Assembly: GCA_029268165.1 (NCBI GenBank)
Contig: JAJUGM010000054.1
Coordinates: 1-12,201 of the forward strand
Direction of reading: 5' to 3'
DNA length: 12,201 bases
DNA from: Bacteroidota bacterium
GTDB lineage: Bacteria > Bacteroidota > Bacteroidia > Bacteroidales > UBA10428
Part shown: in pieces, positions 1-5,631 of the stretch
Numbering within the stretch: position 1 is the first letter of the stretch
Layout of the letters: every line of letters begins with the position of its first letter
Notes under the pieces: model-generated
What the model was told of the DNA's origin: nothing
The model's input: the letters and a program-made list of their open reading frames with translations, nothing else
Databases searched by the model: none
Program-made: the position numbers and the translations under genes

Positions 1-409
1 AAAGTTTCAGCAAATCGTCCGAGCCTGTAATATTAACACCAAGAATATAAGCATTTATATTACTGTCGGGATGCATATATCTTGCCTGCCTGTCAGCGGT
101 AATAAAAATCGCCCAGTTATTTGCTGATGATGGCATGTAATCATATTTTAACGAAAATTGCCAGCTGCAATTTACTGAGTCAAGGTATAAAGGGTTATGC
201 AAATAAGAAATTCTGTCAGTGCCAGCTTCATCATTGTCAAAAGTATGATGCAGTGAATATATTCCTTCTAAAGCGTCCGAAGTAGTTAATGACCAATGAG
301 ACTGGGGAAATTGTTGCCAGTTATTCAGATTTCCTTCTTCAAATGTAACTTTTACCTGTGAAAAAATTATTTTCGGAAAAAGCAGAAAAATAACGGTAAG
401 ATATTTCAT
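1..409 (-). CDS. Secreted protein, N-terminal part (runs off the left edge)
   Basis: Leftward reading frame of 136 visible codons, open to the window edge, so the C-terminus is missing. The start is the ATG at 407-409. Residues 1-18 (MKYLTVIFLLFPKIIFSQ) look like a Sec signal peptide with cleavage after FSQ, so the product is exported. The mature start (VKVTFEEGNLNNWQQF) and the following W-S-L, Y-S-L-H-H and aromatic-rich beta segments resemble the N-terminal beta-sandwich found in large Bacteroidota surface proteins, for example those with lamin-tail domains; that comparison is from memory and only suggestive. The gene is divergent from asd, leaving a 90-base AT-rich intergenic region between the two starts. 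Function not assigned. Confidence 0.75.
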   Translation of the reverse strand, partial: MKYLTVIFLLFPKIIFSQVKVTFEEGNLNNWQQFPQSHWSLTTSDALEGIYSLHHTFDNDEAGTDRISYLHNPLYLDSVNCSWQFSLKYDYMPSSANNWAIFITADRQARYMHPDSNINAYILGVNITGSDDLLKL

Positions 410-499
410 AATTCATTTTTTTTTCGAATTTTGCCACTAAGCTAGATAAGCAATATAATAAAAAATTAAAAATCAGTTATTAACTATTTATTACACTTT

Positions 500-1489
500 A
501 TGAGAGTTGCAGTTGTAGGAGCCACAGGACTTGTTGGCTCAGAAATGTTAAAAGTGCTTGCAGAAAGAAATTTTCCTGTATCTGAGTTGATTCCGGTTGC
601 TTCAGAAAAATCAGTTGGTAAAAAAATTACATTCAAAAGCAAAGAATACACTGTAGTTTCAGCAGAAGAAGCAGTTGCATTAAGGCCTCAGCTGGCAATA
701 TTTTCAGCAGGTGCAGGCACTTCCAAAACGTGGGCTCCGAAATTTGCAGAAGCAGGGACAACTGTTGTTGATAATTCTTCAGCTTGGAGAATGGAACCGC
801 ATATAAAACTTGTGGTTCCTGAAGTTAATGCCCATGTATTAACTGCAGATGATAAAATTATAGCAAACCCAAATTGCTCAACCATACAGATGGTTGTAGC
901 TTTGGTTGGACTGCACAAAGCATATAAGGTTAAACGTGTTGTGGTTTCAACTTATCAGTCAGTAACAGGTACAGGTAAAAAAGCAGTTGACCAGCTAATG
1001 AATGAGCGTCAGGGTATTTCGGGTCCGATGGCATATCCTTACAAAATTGATATGAACGCTTTGCCACATATTGATGTTTTTCTTGATAACGGTTATACTA
1101 AAGAAGAAATGAAAATGGTTAACGAAACAAAGAAAATTATGGGAGATGAAAGTATTAAGGTCACAGCAACAACTGTCAGGATTCCTGTTATCGGAGGCCA
1201 TTCTGAATCAATAAATGTAGAATTCGAAAAAGAATTTGAATTATCATACGTCCGGAAAATACTTGAAGATACACCAGGTGTCATTGTTATGGATGATCCT
1301 AAGAATAATATTTATCCCATGCCTATCAATTCGCATAATCGTGATGAAGTTTTTGTAGGTCGTATCAGGCGTGACGAGACGCAACCCAAAACGCTTAATA
1401 TGTGGGTAGTAGCCGATAACTTAAGAAAGGGAGCAGCAACAAATGCTATACAAATTGCCGAGTATCTGGTAAGTAAAAAGTTTATCTGA
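500..1489 (+). CDS. asd: Aspartate-semialdehyde dehydrogenase
   Basis: Makes L-aspartate 4-semialdehyde from aspartyl phosphate with NADPH, the branch-point step toward lysine/diaminopimelate, threonine and methionine; cytoplasmic. The 329-residue length is normal for the family. An N-terminal Rossmann nucleotide site is seen at residues 7-13 (GATGLVG). The active-site cysteine is Cys126 in the PNCST motif, Gln153 lies in TYQSVTGTGK, and the substrate/catalytic Arg227 and His234 lie in RIPVIGGHSES. All key residues are present, so it should be active. The ATG at 500 places the Rossmann glycines at the usual distance from the N-terminus and no earlier in-frame start is needed. There is no Shine-Dalgarno, as expected in Bacteroidota. 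Its stop touches the stop of the opposing hflX. Confidence 0.97.
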   Translation: MRVAVVGATGLVGSEMLKVLAERNFPVSELIPVASEKSVGKKITFKSKEYTVVSAEEAVALRPQLAIFSAGAGTSKTWAPKFAEAGTTVVDNSSAWRMEPHIKLVVPEVNAHVLTADDKIIANPNCSTIQMVVALVGLHKAYKVKRVVVSTYQSVTGTGKKAVDQLMNERQGISGPMAYPYKIDMNALPHIDVFLDNGYTKEEMKMVNETKKIMGDESIKVTATTVRIPVIGGHSESINVEFEKEFELSYVRKILEDTPGVIVMDDPKNNIYPMPINSHNRDEVFVGRIRRDETQPKTLNMWVVADNLRKGAATNAIQIAEYLVSKKFI

Positions 1490-2698
1490 TCAGAACAAAA
1501 AGTCATCGTAAGGATATCGTGTAATGTGAATCTGCTTGACTATATCATATAATACCTTTCTTAATTCTTCAATGTTTGTTTTTTTAAGTGCTGATATGAA
1601 TAAGCAGGGAGAATTGTTTTTGGCAATCCAGCTGTTTTTTAACTCTTCAAGCGAAATATTCTTTTTCGTTTTCGGGGTTAAATCATCCTCTTCTTTTTGT
1701 TCATATTGATAGGCATCAATCTTATTAAATACCATAATAATTGGTTTATTGATTGCCCTTATTTCATGTAATGTATGGTTAACAATATTTATTTGCTCCT
1801 CAAACCCTGCATGTGAAATGTCAACTATATGCATCAGAATATCCGCTTCACGAACTTCATCAAGAGTTGACTTAAATGATTTAACCAGGTGATGTGGCAA
1901 CTTTCTGATAAATCCTACAGTATCACTTATCAAAAACGGCAAATTTCCTAATACTATTTTTCTTACCGTTGTATCGAGGGTGGCAAAAAGTTTATTTTCT
2001 GCAAACACATCTGATTTACTTAAAAGATTCATTATGGTAGATTTGCCAACATTAGTATAGCCAACTAATGAAACCCGAACCAGTTTACCTCTGTGCTTCC
2101 TTTGAGTAATCATCTGTCGATCGATCTTTTCCAAATGCTTTTTCAAATGGGCGATTTTATCTCTGATGATACGCCTGTCTGTTTCAATTTCGGTTTCACC
2201 AGGCCCGCGCAGTCCAATTCCTCCCCGTTGGCGCTCGAGGTGAGTCCACATCCCCGACAGCCGTGGCAAAAGATATTCATACTGGGCCAGTTCTACCTGT
2301 GTTTTTGCATAGGCCGTTTTTGCCCTGCTGGCAAAAATATCAAGAATAAGATTGGTACGGTCAAGCACACGAACTCTCAGCTCATTTTCAATATTTCTTA
2401 ATTGGCTCGGCGAAAGTTCGTCATCAAAAATGGCAAAATCAATTTCATGATGCTGAACATAATTTCTGATTTCTTCCAGTTTCCCCTTTCCAATAAATGT
2501 ACTGCTTACAGGTTTATTAAGTTTCTGGATAAAACGTTTATCAGGGATAGCTCCTGCAGTTTTAGCCAAAAAAGCAAGTTCTTCTAAAAACTCCGAAACT
2601 TTTTCAAAATCGTGATCCTCATTAACAATGCCTACAAGTATAGCTCGTTCCGGTTGTTTTAACGTATCAAATCCAGTCATATTATCGTTTCGACCCAT
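1490..2698 (-). CDS. hflX: Ribosome-associated GTPase HflX
   Basis: HflX is a GTPase that binds 50S subunits/70S ribosomes and rescues or splits stalled or hibernating ribosomes under stress. The 402-residue protein has the HflX N-terminal domain (about 18-125), a helical linker with the family signature RQRGGIGLRGPGETE (156-170), and a G domain: G1 GYTNVGKST (213-221), G3 DTVGF (259-263), G4 NKID (325-328) and G5 SALK (369-372). The Thr pair in G2 is T242-T244. It has its own likely promoter (TAACTTTG at 2709-2716), and the lipoprotein gene upstream ends 78 bases away. That box lies only about 10 bases before the first ATG, so the second ATG at 2678-2680 (MTGFDTLKQ) may be the true start; the protein would lose six residues outside the conserved domain. 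Confidence 0.96.
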   Translation of the reverse strand: MGRNDNMTGFDTLKQPERAILVGIVNEDHDFEKVSEFLEELAFLAKTAGAIPDKRFIQKLNKPVSSTFIGKGKLEEIRNYVQHHEIDFAIFDDELSPSQLRNIENELRVRVLDRTNLILDIFASRAKTAYAKTQVELAQYEYLLPRLSGMWTHLERQRGGIGLRGPGETEIETDRRIIRDKIAHLKKHLEKIDRQMITQRKHRGKLVRVSLVGYTNVGKSTIMNLLSKSDVFAENKLFATLDTTVRKIVLGNLPFLISDTVGFIRKLPHHLVKSFKSTLDEVREADILMHIVDISHAGFEEQINIVNHTLHEIRAINKPIIMVFNKIDAYQYEQKEEDDLTPKTKKNISLEELKNSWIAKNNSPCLFISALKKTNIEELRKVLYDIVKQIHITRYPYDDFLF

Positions 2699-2708
2699 AA
2701 AAGGCTTG

Positions 2709-2716
2709 CAAAGTTA
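2709..2716 (-). promoter_or_regulatory. Bacteroidota -7 box for hflX
   Basis: On the minus strand this reads TAACTTTG, an exact match to the TAnnTTTG -7 element of the Bacteroidota primary sigma factor. A TTTTG lies only 13 bases upstream, shorter than the usual 19-21, so the -33 element is weak or absent. The implied start of transcription (about 2703-2705) leaves only about 6 bases before the first hflX ATG and about 25 before the second. Confidence 0.5.
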
Positions 2717-2776
2717 ATGCAAATGGCTTCAAAATAAAATTTTTACTATCGGGCAATTAATAAAAGAAAATCATCT

Positions 2777-3958
2777 TTATCTGATTACTGTATGGTTATT
2801 TATTAAAGCATCATGAATGGCCATTTTTAATGTTTCTGCACAATCGCTTATCATGCTGAAATCATCAGGGAAAGGCAAAGGTTTTATTTCCAGCAGTCTT
2901 TTGGAATCGGGACTCAGCGCATTTAAATCACCTATAGCCCTTGCTGAAACATGATTAAAATGTGATGAGGCTGCCACCGGCACCTTTTTTAACAGCTGAC
3001 TTGGATTGACTGATACGATTTCAAGATCGCCTTTTATGGTACAGTGCTTTTCTTTGTGGGTTTCAATAATAGTACAGCTGATGTCTTTATATTTCTTGAT
3101 TTTAATATCATTGCCCAGGCTGTCTTTCATCACATTACCCCTTGAATCAAGCGCATAACTATAGCCATCGTCTATGGTTTTCTTTTCAATGCGATCTTTC
3201 TGATTTGTAATATCCGGTGATATTTCAATAGTCTGCAGCACAATATCAACATAATAATCATATTGAGTGTTTCTGTCAATTCGTCTCAGATGATATTCAA
3301 CCCAGTTACTGTTAAATTCCCGTGTATCAAGTGTAATCAGATTTTCCAGAAATTCATCAGGTAGTTTATAAATAGTGTTATTGATTACACCTAAAAGCAC
3401 CTGGCTAATTCCTAAATATCTTGACTCATTTATCAGGTTATCAATATCCGGATAAGCGCTGCCCCTGTAATTTTTAGCTTTAAGAAATTCATTATAAGCC
3501 TGACGATAGGACTCTTTAGTATTATTATTCATTAAACGTTTGGCATTCTGATAAAAATAATCAGCAGCATTTGTTTTAGCCTCAGCCATTAAACTATTAT
3601 AATCAACATTTTCATACTGAATGGTACGCCCGCCTATTTTTAACGGCAACACTTTCATGACAATTGTCTGACGGTTGTTTAAAATAGAATAAAGATTATA
3701 AATCTCTTCATATGACTGTGGATTATTTTCGATTCGGAGATAATTTATCCTGTCAAGATCTCTCTGGTTGGCCAGATTATATGCTTTGTCGAGCATAATG
3801 GCATCTTCTTCGCTTGAAGGATCTTTAATAAGATTTTTAACTGACTTGTTAATCAAAGCATCGTAGTTACCTTTTCTTAAAAGCTTTTCGGAAGAGGAAC
3901 ACTGCACCAGCAAAATTAAAATAAAAAGAAAAACATAATATTTCTTTTTCATAAGCAT
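2777..3958 (-). CDS. Uncharacterised Bacteroidota lipoprotein
   Basis: A 393-residue predicted lipoprotein. The N-terminus has a lysine patch, a hydrophobic stretch and a lipobox ending at Cys20 (LLVQC, followed by SSSEK), so it should be lipidated and membrane-anchored on the periplasmic or outer face. The next part (about 25-100) is alpha-helical and tetratricopeptide-like in texture (RKGNYDALINKSV, DKAYNLANQRDLDRI, YEEIYNLYSIL). Residues 100-170 hold a further helix pair (YFYQNAKRLM, YRQAYNEFLKAKNY). The C-terminal half looks like beta structure with charged segments. No catalytic motif was seen. The start could also be the ATG two codons later (MKKKYY), which is more typical for a signal peptide. 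The gene lies between tonB and hflX on the same strand, with an intergenic terminator after tonB, so it is likely transcribed on its own. I do not recognise a named family. Confidence 0.85.
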   Translation of the reverse strand: MLMKKKYYVFLFILILLVQCSSSEKLLRKGNYDALINKSVKNLIKDPSSEEDAIMLDKAYNLANQRDLDRINYLRIENNPQSYEEIYNLYSILNNRQTIVMKVLPLKIGGRTIQYENVDYNSLMAEAKTNAADYFYQNAKRLMNNNTKESYRQAYNEFLKAKNYRGSAYPDIDNLINESRYLGISQVLLGVINNTIYKLPDEFLENLITLDTREFNSNWVEYHLRRIDRNTQYDYYVDIVLQTIEISPDITNQKDRIEKKTIDDGYSYALDSRGNVMKDSLGNDIKIKKYKDISCTIIETHKEKHCTIKGDLEIVSVNPSQLLKKVPVAASSHFNHVSARAIGDLNALSPDSKRLLEIKPLPFPDDFSMISDCAETLKMAIHDALINNHTVIR

Positions 3959-4032
3959 ACTTTTGAGAAGTAAAACGAAATTAATTGCTATAGGGAAGTT
4001 AATAATTTAAACTGAAAAAATAAAAAAAAGAC

Positions 4033-4064
4033 AAAAAAACCCTGACCGGTAAGATCAGGGTTTT
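4033..4064 (-). terminator. Rho-independent terminator after tonB
   Basis: Inverted repeat AAAACCCTGA (4036-4045) / TCAGGGTTTT (4055-4064) with a 9-base loop. Read on the minus strand, the stem is followed by a run of seven T (complement of A 4033-4039). It lies 18 bases past the TonB stop codon and separates this gene from the lipoprotein downstream. Confidence 0.88.
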
Positions 4065-4081
4065 ATTAGTTATTTAAATAA

Positions 4082-4765
4082 TTATTGCAAAACGAATACG
4101 ATTGGAAAAGTAAACTGAACCTTCACTGGTTTACCTCTCTGTTTACCGGGTTCCCATTTCGGGGAAGATGATACTACCCGTACGGCTTCTTTATCAAGTG
4201 AAGGATCAACACCTCTTACTACTTTAACATCAACAACTTCGCCTTTGGAATTTACAGCAAATTGAACATAAACCTTACCGCTTATGCCGTTTTCCTGTGC
4301 TATCTCGGGATACCTGAGATTCTGTTGTATCCAGTTCCGGAAAGTATTCTGGTCGCCTCCCTGAAATTTTGGCATATCTTCAACAATAACAAATACTTCC
4401 TCCACAACTTCTTCCTTGGTTTCTGTTGGCGTATAGGCTACAATATCCAGAGCCATATTATCTTTAGCTTCCTGGTTCTGTAGTTGAAGCTGATCATCAA
4501 GCTTAACATCATTATCAACGATATTAAGTTCAACAACCACCTGTGTCTGAGGTGGCGGAGGAGGCTGATCCTGTTGCCTTGTGATAGGCATTTGTTCCTC
4601 ATCTCCAACATCCTCCAGGGCTATCTGAATTTCTGATGCCTCAGTGGAACGTGTAGTCCATTCAAATGCAATAAGTGTTATTGCCAGCACAATCACTAAC
4701 CCCAGCTCCAGAAAAATAAACCTTTTTCTTTCCAGGTCAGCTTTTGGTGATTTTTTCAGTTCCAT
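4082..4765 (-). CDS. tonB: TonB-family energy transducer
   Basis: Couples the inner-membrane proton motive force, through an ExbB/ExbD motor, to outer-membrane TonB-dependent transporters (SusC-like in this phylum). The 227-residue protein has a basic cytosolic N-terminus with the Bacteroidota-type sequence MELKKSPKADLERKR, and one transmembrane helix at about 16-34. A short proline-rich spacer follows (QPPPPPQ, 67-73), then an acidic linker and a C-terminal TonB domain (about 132-227) with the LRYPEIAQENGISGKV segment and a final WEPG...V-x-F-T-F-P-I strand. The start is fixed by a strong promoter 24 bases upstream. No exbB or exbD is adjacent, so the motor must be encoded elsewhere. Bacteroidota genomes carry many TonB paralogues, and which transporters this one serves cannot be told from sequence. 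Confidence 0.93.
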   Translation of the reverse strand: MELKKSPKADLERKRFIFLELGLVIVLAITLIAFEWTTRSTEASEIQIALEDVGDEEQMPITRQQDQPPPPPQTQVVVELNIVDNDVKLDDQLQLQNQEAKDNMALDIVAYTPTETKEEVVEEVFVIVEDMPKFQGGDQNTFRNWIQQNLRYPEIAQENGISGKVYVQFAVNSKGEVVDVKVVRGVDPSLDKEAVRVVSSSPKWEPGKQRGKPVKVQFTFPIVFVLQ

Positions 4766-4788
4766 ATTTAAACAAATATTTTAAAATG

Positions 4789-4820
4789 CAAAGATATGGA
4801 TTATTCAGATATTAACAAAC
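4789..4820 (-). promoter_or_regulatory. Bacteroidota promoter for tonB
   Basis: Minus strand reads GTTTG (4816-4820), a 19-base spacer (4797-4815), then TATCTTTG (4789-4796). Both boxes and the spacing fit the Bacteroidota TTTG / TAnnTTTG consensus. The predicted transcription start is about 4784, giving a leader of roughly 20 bases before the tonB ATG. Confidence 0.75.
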
Positions 4821-4887
4821 AATTCACATGATGAAAAAATAAATTTTACATAATAATTTTTATTTACTGAATTACCGATTAATTTTA

Positions 4888-4895
4888 TATTTTTG
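4888..4895 (+). promoter_or_regulatory. Possible -7 box for the tRNA region
   Basis: TATTTTTG matches TAnnTTTG and lies 29 bases before the first tRNA-like sequence at 4925. No clear TTTG is found 19-21 bases upstream; the closest is TTTACTG at 4863-4869. A second, poorer candidate (TAAAGTTTG, one extra base) lies just upstream of the intact tRNA-Ala at about 5008-5016. Confidence 0.4.
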
Positions 4896-4924
4896 TGCTC
4901 AGTTTTGTTTGCTCTTTGCTTTCC

Positions 4925-4978
4925 GGGGAATTAGCTCAGTTGGCTAGAGCGTCCCGATGACCATCGGGAAGGTCAGGG
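4925..4978 (+). pseudogene. 5' part of a tRNA-Ala-like sequence (interrupted)
   Basis: Bases 4925-4951 are identical to the first 27 bases of the intact tRNA-Ala at 5031. They cover the acceptor 5' strand GGGGAAT, the D-arm GCTC...GAGC and base 26. The anticodon arm is replaced by an 18-base near-perfect palindrome, TCCCGATGACCATCGGGA (4952-4969), followed by the variable loop and AGGG. The match to a tRNA then stops abruptly: there is no T-loop and no acceptor 3' strand. The missing 3' part is found at 5386-5440. Joined at the shared 34-base segment, the two would form a 75-base tRNA-like molecule. As it stands this copy cannot fold as a tRNA. Confidence 0.85.
4945..4978 (+). repeat. Direct repeat B, copy 1 (34 bases, bracketing the inserted segment)
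   Basis: Identical to 5386-5419, with mismatches immediately outside on both sides (C/A on the left, A/G on the right). The two copies bracket 407 bases (4979-5385) holding the tRNA-Ala and the GIY-YIG frame. It could be a target duplication or a recombination crossover segment. It contains the whole hairpin TCCCGATGACCATCGGGA. Confidence 0.9.
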
Positions 4979-5030
4979 ATTTTTCTCATGTTAACTGCTT
5001 TATTCCTTAAAGTTTGCGCTCTTTCTATTT

Positions 5031-5104
5031 GGGGAATTAGCTCAGTTGGCTAGAGCGATTGCATGGCATGCAATAGGTCAGGGGTTCGACTCCCCTATTC
5101 TCCA
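5031..5104 (+). tRNA. tRNA-Ala (anticodon GGC)
   Basis: Complete 74-base cloverleaf. Acceptor stem GGGGAAT/ATTCTCC contains the G3-U70 pair that identifies tRNA-Ala, and the discriminator base is A at 5104. D-arm GCTC/GAGC, anticodon stem ATTGC/GCAAT with loop ATGGCAT and anticodon GGC at 5065-5067, variable loop AGGTC, T-arm AGGGG-TTCGACT-CCCCT. No full CCA is encoded (CTA follows). It lies between two parts of a tRNA-like relative, and a GIY-YIG reading frame begins 24 bases downstream. Confidence 0.95.
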
Positions 5105-5174
5105 CTATTGATCCCGCTTGTTCTTGTAATGATGTCTCAAAAAAACCATGGTTCCTATATATCCTCTTTAGCCC
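5075..5174 (+). repeat. Direct repeat A, copy 1 (tRNA 3' half plus nuclease start)
   Basis: This 100-base segment recurs as 98 bases at 5411-5508. The only difference is an A-run of seven here and five in the second copy. It covers the variable loop, T-arm and acceptor 3' strand of tRNA-Ala, the 24-base spacer, and the first codons of the GIY-YIG frame up to the codons for LFSP. The identity ends sharply on both sides, which points to a recent duplication. Confidence 0.95.
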
Positions 5175-5388
5175 ATTCCTGAATAAATATTATACGGGTA
5201 TTACACAAAATCTCCATGACCGCATTTTGCGTCACAATCAGGGCAGAAACCGATCTACTAAAGCCGGCAAACCCTGGACCCTCTTATATACAGAATCTTT
5301 CACCTCCCGCTCCCTGGCTCAAAAAAGAGAATATTTTATTAAAAGCAGAAAAAGCCATGAGTTTATCTCCCGCCTTATCCACGGATAG
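5129..5388 (+). pseudogene. GIY-YIG endonuclease gene, frameshifted near its start
   Basis: From 5146 to the TAG at 5386-5388 one frame encodes an 80-residue GIY-YIG nuclease domain. It starts PWFLYILFSP (LYI in the GIY position), then KYYTGIT (YTG in the YIG position), then DRILRHN with the catalytic arginine, then KREYFIKS with the metal-binding glutamate. It ends SHEFISRLIHG. This family comprises small single-domain nucleases of the YhbQ/UPF0213 type. The only nearby starts, a double ATG at 5129-5134, are in a different frame because of an A7 run (5139-5145). With A5, as in the truncated copy at 5465, or with A8, the start joins the body; with A5 it gives an 85-residue protein of normal family length. 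The frame carries no other ATG. Whether this is a dead gene, a slippage-controlled gene or an assembly error is open. The stop codon lies inside the next tRNA-like segment. Confidence 0.85.
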
Positions 5389-5419
5389 AGCGTCCCGATG
5401 ACCATCGGGAAGGTCAGGG
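5386..5419 (+). repeat. Direct repeat B, copy 2
   Basis: Second copy of the 34-base repeat at 4945-4978. Its first three bases are the TAG stop codon of the GIY-YIG frame. Confidence 0.9.
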
Positions 5420-5440
5420 GTTCGACTCCCCTATTCTCCA
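5386..5440 (+). pseudogene. 3' part of a tRNA-Ala-like sequence
   Basis: Begins with TAGAGCG (the D-arm 3' strand) directly at the stop codon of the nuclease frame. It continues through the palindrome TCCCGATGACCATCGGGA (5393-5410), then an intact variable loop, T-arm and acceptor 3' strand identical to those of the tRNA-Ala gene (5411-5440). It has no acceptor 5' strand or complete D-arm. The first 34 bases are identical to 4945-4978. It is therefore the right-hand remainder of the molecule begun at 4925. Confidence 0.85.
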
Positions 5441-5508
5441 CTATTGATCCCGCTTGTTCTTGTAATGATGTCTCAAAAACCATGGTTCCTATATATCCTC
5501 TTTAGCCC
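5411..5508 (+). repeat. Direct repeat A, copy 2
   Basis: 98-base counterpart of 5075-5174, with A5 at 5475-5479 in place of A7. Homology ends after TTTAGCCC, after which the sequence is unrelated AT-rich DNA leading to the dipeptidase gene. Confidence 0.95.
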
Positions 5509-5521
5509 CTCGATTAATTAA
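5465..5521 (+). pseudogene. Truncated start of a second GIY-YIG gene
   Basis: The double ATG at 5465-5470 runs in frame into MMSQKPWFLYILFSP, the N-terminus expected for the nuclease, including the GIY-position tyrosine. Homology then stops and the frame ends three codons later (SIN, TAA). Only about 15 of some 85 codons remain. It is useful mainly because it shows the ancestral A5 reading frame for the copy at 5129-5388. Confidence 0.8.
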
Positions 5522-5631
5522 TGCAAAACAAGTATTTAACAAAATTTCAATAATACTTTCTGCTTTTAACACCGAAAATTATTATTTTGCAAATTATTTT
5601 ATAGTTAAAACCGTTTTAATGCTATTTCATT

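Noticed and set aside
688..1506. Minus-strand ATG frames inside asd
   Set aside because: They are antisense shadows of a well-conserved gene and show no family features.
4925..4978. A second functional tRNA gene
   Set aside because: It has the acceptor 5' strand and D-arm but no T-arm or acceptor 3' strand, and an 18-base palindrome in place of a normal anticodon arm.
5216..5401. 61-codon ATG frame on the plus strand
   Set aside because: It overlaps the GIY-YIG body in another frame; the GIY-YIG frame carries recognisable motifs and this one does not.
4945..5419. Integrase attachment sites (attL/attR) around an integrative element
   Set aside because: The 34-base repeats lie in tRNA-like sequence, but the bracketed 407 bases encode no integrase; a nuclease-linked or recombination origin fits better.
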